From NCBI RefSeq assembly GCF_000142905.1, contig NW_013657668.1, positions 482,644 through 546,643 of the forward strand: DNA of 64,000 nt. The letters run 5' to 3'. This stretch comes from Thecamonas trahens ATCC 50062. Lineage: Eukaryota > Apusozoa > Apusomonadida > Apusomonadidae. A program made the translations under genes and the position numbers. Positions 1 through 9,428 of the stretch are shown in pieces. The notes beneath the pieces were generated by a model. It was not told where the DNA came from, did no database searches, and was given only the letters and a program-made list of their open reading frames with translations. Every line of letters begins with the position of its first letter. Positions within the stretch are counted from its first letter, which is position 1.

Positions 1-97
1 CCCCACCCCTGCAAAGAGTACGCACCACCGCCACCCTCCCCCCTCCCCCCTCCCCCCTCCCCCCCTCCCTCCCCAAACACCACTCACCCTACATACC
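1..97 (+). other. C-rich pyrimidine tract upstream of the AGC kinase
   Basis: Almost pure pyrimidine with C runs of 5-7, followed at about 102-114 by a T-rich stretch ending in TAG. It resembles the sense-strand C tracts found ahead of many other genes here, but it could also be the end of an intron, with the acceptor at 113-114, because the kinase frame is open just beyond that point. No gene is visible in it. Confidence 0.5.
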
Positions 98-114
98 ATG
101 GTCTTTTACGCGTA

Positions 115-2418
115 GTGGGCAAGAACGGATCCAAGCAGCTGCGTGAACCAGACCCTCGGGAGAGAGCGTCGGCGACGGCCGAGGACAACTTGGTCGCCGT
201 CTTCTCGCCCGAGTTTCGGCCCGAGACCAATACCATCTCGATGGACTCGTTTGAGGTTCTGAGGGAGATTGGTCATGGATCGTTCGGGCAAGTCAACTTG
301 GTACGGAAAAAGAGTAATGGCAAGATTTACGCCATGAAGCTCCTCGACAAGCAGTCTATTCTGGACACCGACGCTGTGGCCCAGTCAAAGGCCGAGCAAG
401 CGCTGCAGAACATCGCAGGCAAGCATCCGCTCATTGTCAACCTCCGCTTCGCCTTTCAGACCAACAAGCATCTGTGCATCGTCCTCGACTACGTCGGCGG
501 AGGTGACTTGTTCGACCATCTGAAGGTCGCTCGCCGCTTTGACGAGTCGCGCGCCCGGCTCTACGCCGCTGAGGTCTACGTCGGCCTCGAGTTTATGCAC
601 TCGATGAACATTGTGTACCGCGACCTCAAGATGGAGAACGTCATCCTCGACCGCGACGGACACATCCGCCTTGCCGACTTTGGCCTCGCCAAGGAGCTCT
701 CCAATCTCCATCGGACGTCGACGGTATGCGGGACGGCCGAGTACATGGCGCCCGAGGTTGTCGACACCTCGATCGAGTACGGTGTCGAGGCCGACTGGTG
801 GTCGTACGGTATTTTCGTCTTTGTTATGCTCTTTGGCAAGTACCCGTTCTCGGCCAAATCGCGCGCCGAGCTCAACGCCAAGGTCCTCACCAAGTCGATT
901 TCGTTCCCGGCCTCGGTCCCCGTCTCCAACGAGGTCAAGTCGCTCATCCGCGGCTTGCTTCACAAGAACCCGGCCAAGCGCATCTCCGGCCCTGTCATCC
1001 GCGACCACCCGTGGTTTGCCGGAATCGACTGGGACCGCGTCGCCAACCGCGGATATGACCCGCCGTTCAAGCCGACCCTCGATCCCGAGATCGAAGCCCT
1101 TCTCCTTGCCGCGCCGCAGCCCAAGTATGACGCCGACGTCCTCCCGCCTGCAGTCTCGGTGTCTCTGCCGAACTCGTCGTCGCGCTCGGGCAAGTCCCGC
1201 TCGCGCCGTTCCGGCCGCTCCTCGCGCTCGCGCAGAAGACGGCGTCACCACTCGTCGCGCTCGTCGTCGTCTTCGTCGACTCCGCCCACGCCGCCGTCGT
1301 CGTCGTCATCGCCGGCTCCGACTCCTGCCGCACCCGCCTCGACCACCTCCTCTGGCCGCCGCAAGCGCCGCAGGCGCCGCAAGCAAAAGTCGCCGTCGTC
1401 GTCTGGCTCGACCTCGCCGCCGCGCACCGTCTCGGCTGCTCAGTCGCCGTCGCCAGCCGCGAGCAAGCTCTCGGGCAGCCACTCAAAGTCGACGCCCAAT
1501 GTGACGGGCCATGAGTCGCCGACGCCGTCGTCGTCGTCGGGCCGCTCCCACCGGCGCCGGCGCCGGCACCGATCGTCCTACCGCGCCAAGAAGGAGTCGT
1601 CGTCACAGAGCAAGCCAGCATCGGCGCCGGCGCCGGCTCCGCCCACCTCGGCATCGGCATCCGAGTCTGACGAGTACGACGTTGACGATCCGCGCCTGCC
1701 CGACCGCACCGCCGTCGCTCCGCTGCCACCGCCGCCGTCGCCGTCGGCGGCTGCCAAGGCCGCGGCGGCCATTGCACCGTCGCCTTCGAGCTCCTCCGGT
1801 CACCTCTCACTCAATGCTTTTGCCGCCGCGGCGAGCGGTGACGCCGAAAGCAGGAACGGGCGGCGGCGTCGGAAGCGGCGCCACAAGCCGCTTAAGCCGT
1901 CGACGTCGACTATTGACACCAACTCGATCCGCGACCAGGCTGCTGTTGTGCCCGAGACCTCTGTCTTTAACCCCGACATCTCGCGGCCGGCGCCGACGCC
2001 AACAGCTCCCGACGATGATGATGACGACGAAGACACACCGCTGTTTTCGTCCGACGTCGGCGACGTTGTCGCCTCACACTCGACCATCGAGTTCTCCGAC
2101 TCGGACGTCTACGGCGCCGGCTACTCGTACGACGCCTCGCCGTCCGTCGTCACCGCCCCGCTCCCGGGAGTCACCGTCACTTCAGCAACTCCGGGGCCCG
2201 ACGCACCTGCAGGCTCGGGCCCGCCACATCCGCGGGCCGTCGCCAACTCGACCTACTCGTACTACTCTGGCGACGACGACGACGATGACGAGCCCACGTT
2301 CTCCATCTCGGACGAAGGTACACTCGCCGCACCTCGCCCGCGAACCACCGTCCATCCCAACTTTCGCCCGCATCCAGACGATGAGTACTCGTCTACAGAT
2401 GTCTTCTCCTCTTCGTAA
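115..2418 (+). CDS. AGC-family serine/threonine kinase with long Ser/Arg/Pro-rich tail
   Basis: Cytosolic protein kinase of the AGC group (S6K/AKT/SGK-like). The catalytic domain covers about residues 43-300. Visible motifs are the glycine loop GHGSFGQV, lysine in AMKLLDK, catalytic loop YRDLKMENV, DFGLAKE, CGTAEYMAPE and ADWWSYG. A short AGC-type extension (FAGIDWDRV...PPFKP) follows. The remaining ~430 residues are low-complexity Ser/Arg/Pro/Ala with acidic clusters and no recognised domain. The start is unsettled. The frame opens at 115 with no ATG, and the upstream ATG at 98 meets a stop after five codons. The first in-frame ATG is at 241, exactly at the kinase domain. Either translation starts at 241 or an upstream exon joins at an acceptor near 114. 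The exact AGC subfamily cannot be set by eye. Confidence 0.85.
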   Translation: MGKNGSKQLREPDPRERASATAEDNLVAVFSPEFRPETNTISMDSFEVLREIGHGSFGQVNLVRKKSNGKIYAMKLLDKQSILDTDAVAQSKAEQALQNIAGKHPLIVNLRFAFQTNKHLCIVLDYVGGGDLFDHLKVARRFDESRARLYAAEVYVGLEFMHSMNIVYRDLKMENVILDRDGHIRLADFGLAKELSNLHRTSTVCGTAEYMAPEVVDTSIEYGVEADWWSYGIFVFVMLFGKYPFSAKSRAELNAKVLTKSISFPASVPVSNEVKSLIRGLLHKNPAKRISGPVIRDHPWFAGIDWDRVANRGYDPPFKPTLDPEIEALLLAAPQPKYDADVLPPAVSVSLPNSSSRSGKSRSRRSGRSSRSRRRRRHHSSRSSSSSSTPPTPPSSSSSPAPTPAAPASTTSSGRRKRRRRRKQKSPSSSGSTSPPRTVSAAQSPSPAASKLSGSHSKSTPNVTGHESPTPSSSSGRSHRRRRRHRSSYRAKKESSSQSKPASAPAPAPPTSASASESDEYDVDDPRLPDRTAVAPLPPPPSPSAAAKAAAAIAPSPSSSSGHLSLNAFAAAASGDAESRNGRRRRKRRHKPLKPSTSTIDTNSIRDQAAVVPETSVFNPDISRPAPTPTAPDDDDDDEDTPLFSSDVGDVVASHSTIEFSDSDVYGAGYSYDASPSVVTAPLPGVTVTSATPGPDAPAGSGPPHPRAVANSTYSYYSGDDDDDDEPTFSISDEGTLAAPRPRTTVHPNFRPHPDDEYSSTDVFSSS

Positions 2419-2757
2419 TACTTGTGTAAGCCGTACCATCGTTCGCCCGCGTCACCACCGGCTTCCTGCCTCAACGTGAACACCATAGTGCCCTATTTAT
2501 CCCGCGGCCACCACCAGATTCCGGCCGATTGACCTGCCGTGCACATCATCAGTGCTCGGCCAGTTTGCCGGTCGGTTCTGCGGTGGGAAGCACTGCGCGC
2601 AAGTTGGCGCCCCCCCCCCCGTCCCCCCCCCCCGATTGATGAGTTTGTGGCGACGGCAGCCGCGTTGATCACGACGACAAGGCGCGGGCTGGGCCAGCCA
2701 CTTCACCCTCATTCCATTCCCCCCCAGGCCCTTTCCCCCTCCGCAGTCACACACCTC
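2419..2757 (+). other. Intergenic region with two poly-C runs
   Basis: About 340 bp between the kinase stop and the likely Nup160 start. It holds C runs at about 2610-2620 and 2623-2633 on the sense strand of the downstream gene. The reading frame of the next gene is open through here only from a GTG at 2539, so I treat it as 5' flank. No other gene is seen. Confidence 0.5.
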
Positions 2758-5700
2758 ATGCACATTGTGGTGAGCACATCCCCACTCCAGGGGTCGCAGT
2801 GGACTGAGAGCCATGTGGGAGTGAGCATGGCAGGCGTAGGAGGTGGCAGCCCAAGACAAGGCAGCAGCAGCAGCAGTGGTGGTGCGAGTGGTGCGAGTGG
2901 TGCGAGTGGTGCGAGTGGTGGCACAGCCAGCGGGTCGCCAAGGACCGGCTACAGGGGAAGCAGGTGGGAGGAACAGGGACAAGTACTTGGACTTGCACAT
3001 GGTCACTTTCTCTGTCTCTCTACTTGTGCAGATGCCATAGAGTTGGTTCATACACATACTGCATTCCCCCTGGCTAATAACGCCCTTCGTCTTGCCCTCC
3101 CTTGCCCCCTCGTGGCAAGGGCCTCCATCCAACTGGTGGCAGACTCGGGTCATGCATGGACTCTCTCTCCCTCTTCCTCCTCAACTCCTTGGATCAATGA
3201 CTCTCAGTCACATGCGCCACTTCCTCTCGACTCGCCATGCTCGCTCATTCTCCTCGCTCCGCTGGCTAATGGCTGTATTCTCCGTCTTGTCGTCCCGCTC
3301 CCGCTCCTCCGCTCGCTCCCGCCCGCACTCCCACCCGCTGCCTCGTCGGACATGGATCCGCTGAAGGCTGGCGACCACATGTTCTCGTTCTTCTCAGACT
3401 TGGCCTCTGCTGGCCTCCTTGGCTCGGACTTGGTCAAGCCGGTCGACGTGCTGGATGTGCTGGGCGATGCTGGCGCCGCAGTCCGTGACGAGTCTGGCGA
3501 GCCGGTGGAGGGCCTCGCCCTCACCGCCATGGACGTGCTCCCGCCTGACGCTGCAGAGCTTGTTGGCGAGCAGGACATTGTCCGTGTGGTCCAGAGCGCC
3601 ACGCCTGGTGCGCCGGCCTCGCTGGCTGTCTGCGGCCTCTCGGATGGCTCGCTGTGGCTGGCCGCGCTGCCCGGCCGCGGCGCCGCCGTCGAGGGCGCTG
3701 CTGTCAAGCTTCAGTCAGCCTCGCTCCTAGGCAAGATGTTTGGACTGCTCTCGACTCCATTTCGTTCCCGCAACCAGGCGCCGCCGCTCCTCTCGCTCCA
3801 CAAACTTCCCGGCGTGCCGTACGTGCTTGCTCTCTCTGCCGACCTTGTGTTCTCGCTCTGGTCGCTTGAGCAGCGGGCGGTTGTCGGCCGCTTCTCGCTG
3901 GCGCACCTGACCGACGACCCGGTCGAGCTCGGCGACGCGGGCATTCTCGACGACATTGTGTGCTCTGTGGTGCCCGACATCGACGATGAGACGACCTTTG
4001 CCATTGTCGTCTTTGTTCCACTCCTGGCCAACGCCTCGCCGGAGCTGGTTGCCTCGGCGCTCGCCGACGATCGGCCGGAGCTCTTTGTCTTTGCGCTCGA
4101 CATCTCGACGCTGCGTGCGGCCGACGACACCGCCGAGGCGACAGACGCCCTTCAGCTTCGTGCTGTCGAGTGCCAGTTCACCCGCGACCCTGCCGTGGCA
4201 GGCGCGCGCCCGGTCGATGTGCTCTACGACGCGCCGGCCGGTGCGCTCCACGTTCTCTACGCCATGCCGGCGTCGATGTCGGCTGACGGCTTCCAGATCT
4301 GGAGCTACACGCTCGACGGCTCGGCCTCGGTCCAGCCGTCGACTCTGGCAACGCATCTCGGCTCGCTCGACCACCTTGAGCTGCCCGGGCTCGACACCGA
4401 GCTCAACGCCAACGAGCTGCACAAGGTCTACGCCGGCGAGGTGTTTTACCCTGGCCGGTTTTCGGCGACGACGCTGGCGCTGGCGGTCCAGGCGTACCAC
4501 GGCTCGCGGATGAGCCTGCTCGAGGGGGCTGCTGCGCCAGCGCCGGCAGTCCTCCGCCAGGTGGCGAGCAACGCGGTGACGGCACATGCTGCTGCTGTTG
4601 CGGCGTCGGCCGGCGACAGCCCGGCGGCGTATGCCGAGGCTCTTGTTGCTGGCTGGGAAGCCATTCTTGAGCACTGCATCCGTCTGGCGCGGGCCGAGAC
4701 AGCGCCCCTGGCGCTTGGGCTTCTCCCGGCGATCGGCGTCGAGCCAGCCGGAGCGGTCGGGCTTGTGGTGCTGTGTTCCGGCGCACTGGCGGTGGCGTGC
4801 GAGGTCGGCCCGGCCACCGACGGCCTCTTTGCGCTCACCGAAGTGCCCGAGACCAACGTCGGCGTCCTGGAGCCTGCCGAGGCCGACGCGCGACTTGTTC
4901 ACCAGCTCGTCGACCTCATTGACGTGCAGCTCGGCGGGCCTGCGCGGGTCCGGTTCTTCCGGGCGCTTCTCCAGTCGCGCAACCCGCTCACTGCCGCCAT
5001 TCCAGACGTCGGCCAGCTGACCGAGTCGGAGGCTTCTGGGCGGTTTGTGCTCACGTTCCTCCGGTTGTGGCGCTCGCTTCACGACCCTGTGGCGGCGGTG
5101 CAGGGCGCGGTGGCGCGGTTGGTGGCAAGTGCGCAGGCGCTGACGCGCGAGCTCGAGGTTGTGCTTGCGCTCGGGGCCGAACAGGCGTTTTCGGCGTGCG
5201 CGCTGCAGAGTGCGGCGTTTGTGGCAAGCCGAAGCGTTCGCCAGGCGCGGGCGCTGCTGCTCACGCTCTACCTGGTGGCCCAGCTTCGCGACGACTCACG
5301 CTGCTCATCGGACGGCCACGAGGTCATGCTCTCGGAGGTTGTGCCGGCGACCGAGGTTGTGCTGATGCGGAGCGTGGTGGCGGCGGTGGTGGTGCGGGCG
5401 AGCAAGCACGGGCGTGGCGGGTGCGGCGCGCCGCTTGTCTCGGGCCTCTCGCAGGCGTCGGTGCTGGCGGTGCTGGCGGGCGAGGCTGGGTCGTGGCTTG
5501 TCCGTGAGCTGCTTGCGAGCGGCGAGGCGACCAACGCGCATGTGGTCCAGCGGCTGCTCGAATCGGAGGCGCTGCTGCGAGGGCCGGGCGAGGCCGGCGA
5601 GACCGGCTCGGCGCGGGCACAGCTGGTTGGTGAGGCATACCTCCACACTGGCGAGTTTGGCAAGGCACGCAATGCGTTCCGGCGGGTGGACGGCGACGTG

Positions 5701-6999
5701 AACTACTTTGCCGAGGTCATGCAAAAGTTTGACGAGAGCTACCAGCCGGACCTCGCGCTCGAGTTTGCTCAGGTGGCGCTCGGGTGTGCCGGCGAGTCGA
5801 GCGAGATGCGGGCTGTGCTCTGGTCGAACGTGTTCAAGCACGCATGTGCGCTCCACGACTACGACAGCGCTTACCTAGCGATTGCGTCGAACCCAGACCC
5901 CGAGCGGCGGCAGGACTGTCTGCGGCGGTTTGTGGTGGTTCTCTGCGAACTGGGCGAGGGCGTTCGGCTGTGCGAGTACCCGTTTGTGGGTCTGTGCGAG
6001 GAGGTCGAGGCGACGCTCCTCCGCAAGGGCCGGTCGGGCCACGCCAACTACTACGAGGTCCTCTACGCGTGGCACTGCTTCCGGTCCAACTTTCGGGCTG
6101 CGGCCGGCGCCATGTACGAGCGTGGGTGCATGGCGGCGACAGCCGACGACGCGCTGCGCGGGTACCTGGCGGCGGCGACGGCGCTCAACCTCGTCGGCGC
6201 CAGCTCGGCTTGGATTCTTCATCCGCGGCAGTGGCGGCACGCCGCCGACGGTGGCACCGGCAAGCGGCGGCACGAGAGTGTGACCCAGGTGAGCGACGAG
6301 CTGGCGATTGTGAGCTTGGCCGGCGTGACCATGGAGACGGCTATTGTGCGGGCGTGGGCGCTGCTCGGGACCGATGCGCGGCCGGAGGATGCCGACGGCG
6401 CAGTGTTGGCGCTGGCGACGAGCGGCTACATCGATGAGGCGTTTTTGCTCGCCAAGCTCTGCGACGCCTCGGTGGAGCCGGTCTTTGGCGTACTTGTGGA
6501 CAAGGCGATGGCGGCTGCGCCGTCGGCGACGGCAGACGCGGTTGTTCCGGGCTGGGAGCTCCCGCTCGGCGAAGAGTGGTGGGGCGCGCCGTCGCTGCGT
6601 GCGGCGCTCTGGCGGGTGATTCTGGACGGCCTCGCGCGGTACGACTCTCCGCAGACTGGGTTCCGATACCATCTTGTGGTGGCGCACTGCGTGCTTACGT
6701 TTGATCGACGGACGGCGCTTCCGCGGTCGCTGGTGGTCTCGTTGGTTGCGCCTGACGGGGCGGGGTCGGTCAACGTGGCCAACGTGGCGGCGCTTGCACG
6801 GCTCTACCTCTCATTTGGATGCGCAGGCGAGGCTGCCGCGCTCGCGCTCGAGTTTCTGGGCGGCGACGCCGGAAGTGCGGCAGCCAAAGCCGGGGTGGAG
6901 AGCTTTGGCGCGTGGCTCCCGTACCAAGTCCTCGACGAGATTGCGCTGTCCGAGGGCCAGGAGGAGTTCCGGGCTGCGATGGAGGCGCTGCTGGCGTGA
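2758..6999 (+). CDS. NUP160: Nucleoporin Nup160/Nup120 family, Y-complex subunit
   Basis: Scaffold nucleoporin of the Nup107-160 (Y) complex at the nuclear pore. From the ATG at 2758 it has 1413 residues, close to the roughly 1,400 of animal Nup160. The first third should be the beta-propeller and the rest an alpha-helical stack. Recognisable C-terminal stretches are the YLHTGEFGKARNAF region, RRQDCLRRFVVVLCE, NYYEVLYAWHCFRSNFR, AWILHP and FGAWLPYQVLDE, matching the order in animal Nup160. The N-terminal 90 residues include a 9-bp repeat encoding Gly-Ala-Ser and are doubtful. A GT at 2964 and a TTGTGCAG at 3024-3031 could bound a 68-nt intron, which would alter the start. Another possible ATG is 2827. 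Its stop lies 41 bp from the convergent tectonic stop. Confidence 0.82.
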   Translation: MHIVVSTSPLQGSQWTESHVGVSMAGVGGGSPRQGSSSSSGGASGASGASGASGGTASGSPRTGYRGSRWEEQGQVLGLAHGHFLCLSTCADAIELVHTHTAFPLANNALRLALPCPLVARASIQLVADSGHAWTLSPSSSSTPWINDSQSHAPLPLDSPCSLILLAPLANGCILRLVVPLPLLRSLPPALPPAASSDMDPLKAGDHMFSFFSDLASAGLLGSDLVKPVDVLDVLGDAGAAVRDESGEPVEGLALTAMDVLPPDAAELVGEQDIVRVVQSATPGAPASLAVCGLSDGSLWLAALPGRGAAVEGAAVKLQSASLLGKMFGLLSTPFRSRNQAPPLLSLHKLPGVPYVLALSADLVFSLWSLEQRAVVGRFSLAHLTDDPVELGDAGILDDIVCSVVPDIDDETTFAIVVFVPLLANASPELVASALADDRPELFVFALDISTLRAADDTAEATDALQLRAVECQFTRDPAVAGARPVDVLYDAPAGALHVLYAMPASMSADGFQIWSYTLDGSASVQPSTLATHLGSLDHLELPGLDTELNANELHKVYAGEVFYPGRFSATTLALAVQAYHGSRMSLLEGAAAPAPAVLRQVASNAVTAHAAAVAASAGDSPAAYAEALVAGWEAILEHCIRLARAETAPLALGLLPAIGVEPAGAVGLVVLCSGALAVACEVGPATDGLFALTEVPETNVGVLEPAEADARLVHQLVDLIDVQLGGPARVRFFRALLQSRNPLTAAIPDVGQLTESEASGRFVLTFLRLWRSLHDPVAAVQGAVARLVASAQALTRELEVVLALGAEQAFSACALQSAAFVASRSVRQARALLLTLYLVAQLRDDSRCSSDGHEVMLSEVVPATEVVLMRSVVAAVVVRASKHGRGGCGAPLVSGLSQASVLAVLAGEAGSWLVRELLASGEATNAHVVQRLLESEALLRGPGEAGETGSARAQLVGEAYLHTGEFGKARNAFRRVDGDVNYFAEVMQKFDESYQPDLALEFAQVALGCAGESSEMRAVLWSNVFKHACALHDYDSAYLAIASNPDPERRQDCLRRFVVVLCELGEGVRLCEYPFVGLCEEVEATLLRKGRSGHANYYEVLYAWHCFRSNFRAAAGAMYERGCMAATADDALRGYLAAATALNLVGASSAWILHPRQWRHAADGGTGKRRHESVTQVSDELAIVSLAGVTMETAIVRAWALLGTDARPEDADGAVLALATSGYIDEAFLLAKLCDASVEPVFGVLVDKAMAAAPSATADAVVPGWELPLGEEWWGAPSLRAALWRVILDGLARYDSPQTGFRYHLVVAHCVLTFDRRTALPRSLVVSLVAPDGAGSVNVANVAALARLYLSFGCAGEAAALALEFLGGDAGSAAAKAGVESFGAWLPYQVLDEIALSEGQEEFRAAMEALLA
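2877..2921 (+). repeat. 9-bp tandem repeat (GASGAS coding)
   Basis: Four to five copies of a nonamer of the form GTGGTGCGA. It lies in the uncertain 5' part of the Nup160-like frame and encodes Gly-Ala-Ser repeats. It may be untranslated if translation starts further down. Confidence 0.7.
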
Positions 7000-7039
7000 G
7001 CGAGCGAGCGAGAGAGTGAGTGCGTGTGTGTCTTTTGTC

Positions 7040-7051
7040 TTTACGCGTAAA
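7040..7051. promoter_or_regulatory. Palindromic candidate poly(A) signal shared by convergent genes
   Basis: The 12-bp palindrome TTTACGCGTAAA places CGTAAA on both strands. On the plus strand it lies about 47 nt after the Nup160 stop. On the minus strand it overlaps the TAA stop of tectonic. The same hexamer recurs at other gene ends in the window. Its role as a polyadenylation signal is inference. Confidence 0.4.
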
Positions 7052-8860
7052 TGGCGGCAGCAATGGCGACAACGCCGGCGACGGCGGCGAGGAGGCTTGC
7101 GGGGAGCGGGGAGGTGCCTGGTGCGGCCGAGCCGAGCTCAAACGGATACCACACGTCTGAGGGGAGCTCGGGAATGAGGTTCGGGTTGCGGGGAAAGACC
7201 TCGTCGGGGCGGGCGAGTCGGCGTCGATAAAGTTGGAGGACGAGGTGAGGACGAGGGCGAGCGGCGAGCCCGGGGCGACGTCGGTGACCGACCCGACAAT
7301 GTACTCCATCTGCGCGCCGATGATCTTGTGCTGCGGGTTGTTTGCGGCGCCACCAGCAACGGTGACAAAACCGTAGTGGACGCCGACGACCATGTTGGCA
7401 CACGTACCAGTGCCTTGGGCGGGCGTGGGCACTGCGTCAGGGAGGGCGATGTCGGTCCAGTCGGCCGGCGTGTCGGTCTCGGACGAGCCCCAGGCGGCGA
7501 CGACGTTGACGGTAGCGTTGGGCAAGAGGAGACTCACGAGCTTGTTCTGCAGCGCGGCGCAGTTTGCGAGCTCTGCGCGGTCGAGCTCGATTCTGCAGCC
7601 GAAGAGGGCGTCGGTGGCGTAGGCGAGATCTGCACGCGAGCCCGGGACGCCGAGGCTGGGCGCGATGCAGGCGCCAAAGGCGTCACCGGCGGCGAGGGTG
7701 AGGTCGACGGCGGTGATGGCGGTCGCCGCGGCCGCTGCCTTGAAGCCGCCGCGGACAGGCAGACCTGCAGCATAGCCAGGGTTGCCGGACTTGGCCACCG
7801 GGACGGTGCCGTCGGACGGGACAAAAGCGACGGCAAAGTCGGCGAGGTACGAGAAGGAGGCGTTTGCCGAGGCGCCTGCAGCCGAGACGACGACGTCAAA
7901 GTTGAGCGAGGCGGCCGAGACAAGCATGTCGCCGGTGTAGGCGACGGTGAGACCGACAGAGACGACGAGGTTGCGGCAGCCGCCGGCGTCGGCGTATGCG
8001 ATAGCGGCGTCGGAGGGGCAGGCGACGATGGCGCGGGAGGCGCGGTCGGTCGAGTCGTAACACGTGACGGTGCCAGCGGTGATCGGGATGATTGCGGCCG
8101 GCGCAGCCGACGACGACGGCGATGGGAGGATGCCGTAGTCAAGCCAGCGTGCAGCCGACGCGGCGGCGCAGCCGGAGTAGGTTGTGGCGGACGTGGCGGC
8201 CGGGTCGAGAGTCCGGACGCAGGAGGAGGCGGACGCGGAGAGAAAGGCGGGCGCGGCTGAATCGTCACACGCAGCGGCGGGGCCTGCTGCGACAGGGCCG
8301 AGGACACGAGTGGTTGCGCCTGCGGCCGCGGTGGGCGCGGCGAGGAGTGGGGCGCCTGGCGGGTAGCGAGTGGCGGCGGCGACGCCTGGCGAGGCCGGGT
8401 CCTGGAACAGAGGGGCGGAGCTTGCAGCGAGGAGGGCCGAGGCAGCACCAGTATTGAGCGGCGAGGGCGGCGGCGGGAAGAAAAAGCCGTCCGAGGGATA
8501 GTTGTCGGTGGTGACGCAGAGGAGGTCGCCGAACCACGAGGCGTCGAGCCCGTTGGTGGCGCGGACCTTGTCGCGGTTGACGCAGAGGCGCGAGGCAGCC
8601 GGGTCGAGGCCTGGCGTGGAGGCACACGCAATGCCAGAGGCATTGAAGTATTCGAGAATGGGCGTGGTGCATGACGGGTCGCAGCAGCAGCCGACGTCGC
8701 ACATGCCGCCGGTCACGTCGCAGGGGCAGGCGCCAAAGTCGGTCCCGCCCGGGGCGACTACCGCCGCACCGTCGGCACTCTGCGCAAGGGCAACAAGAGC
8801 AACAACAACTGCAAGCGCAAGTGCCCCATGAAGACACACTCCCACACGGTGTGTTGCCAT
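7041..8860 (-). CDS. Tectonic family ciliary transition-zone protein (one -1 frame break)
   Basis: Tectonics are secreted or membrane proteins of the ciliary transition zone (MKS/B9 complex). The ATG at 8860 starts a signal peptide (LALAVVVALVALAQS), followed by the Cys-rich signature CDVTGGMCDVGCCCDPSC. Later family-like stretches are SGNPGYAAGLPVRGGFK, FGCRIELDR and NPQHKIIGAQ. After NFIDADSPA the frame runs off. One base added at the 7206-7209 homopolymer restores PDEVFPRNPNLIPELPSDVW and a hydrophobic C-terminus ending at the TAA at 7041, giving about 606 residues. The final hydrophobic stretch could be a TM segment or a GPI signal. A long Ala/Ser/Pro-rich insert follows the Cys-rich part. 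Which tectonic paralogue it is (1, 2 or 3) cannot be decided. It shares a 568-bp upstream region with the TKL kinase. Confidence 0.85.
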
Positions 8861-9428
8861 GGTGGGTTGGTGGTACGTGTGTGTGTGCGGGGCGAGAGGG
8901 GGGGGGGGCGGTGGGGAGGGCGTGGAGTGTGGTGGTGGTGGTTGATCGCGATCGCGCGCGGTTTGGCGCGCGAATGGGGCGGCCAAGGGGGGGTGTGGAA
9001 CCCGCTTCAAGGCCGTAGGAGAGGTAGAGGAAAGGGTTGAGAATGAAGATGACAAAGAATGTATGTATGGTGGTACATAGCATGTGATGGGATTTTGGAG
9101 TCTGCGGTAGCGGTATCGGGGGATGTGGAGGCGAAGCAGGCGTGTGATGAGCGAGCGAGTGCATCAGGAAAAAGGTCGTGAACTTGCGAGTGATCGATCT
9201 TGATCGGGAGCGGCTTTTGGCAACCGGTGGCCATTCTTGACGCGCGTGCGGGGGAGTATGTGGATGAGGGTGCCGTGTTAGGGAGGCGAGGGTGTGGCAT
9301 GGAGGAAGGCGATGGGAGGGAATGGGCGGGGGAGTGGGCATGGTGGCAAGGGGAAAGGGACGGGGGGTAGGGAGGGAGGAGGGAGGGGGGGGTAGGGGGG
9401 GTGCGCGGGTAACTGATGTGCGCGGGTG
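8861..9428. promoter_or_regulatory. Shared upstream region of tectonic (-) and TKL kinase (+)
   Basis: About 570 bp between divergent starts. A G run at about 8897-8906 is a poly-C tract on the tectonic sense strand, 37 bp before its ATG. Another G-rich stretch lies at 9360-9402. No TATA-like element or RNA gene was recognised. Confidence 0.5.

Noticed and set aside
3727-5082. 451-codon antisense frame within Nup160
   Set aside because: Shadow of the GC-rich coding strand; Arg/Arg-His rich with no family features.
7206-7209. Programmed -1 frameshifting in tectonic and the other broken genes
   Set aside because: Sites lack X-XXY-YYZ slippery heptamers and a common downstream structure, and unrelated housekeeping genes are affected; missing bases explain them better.
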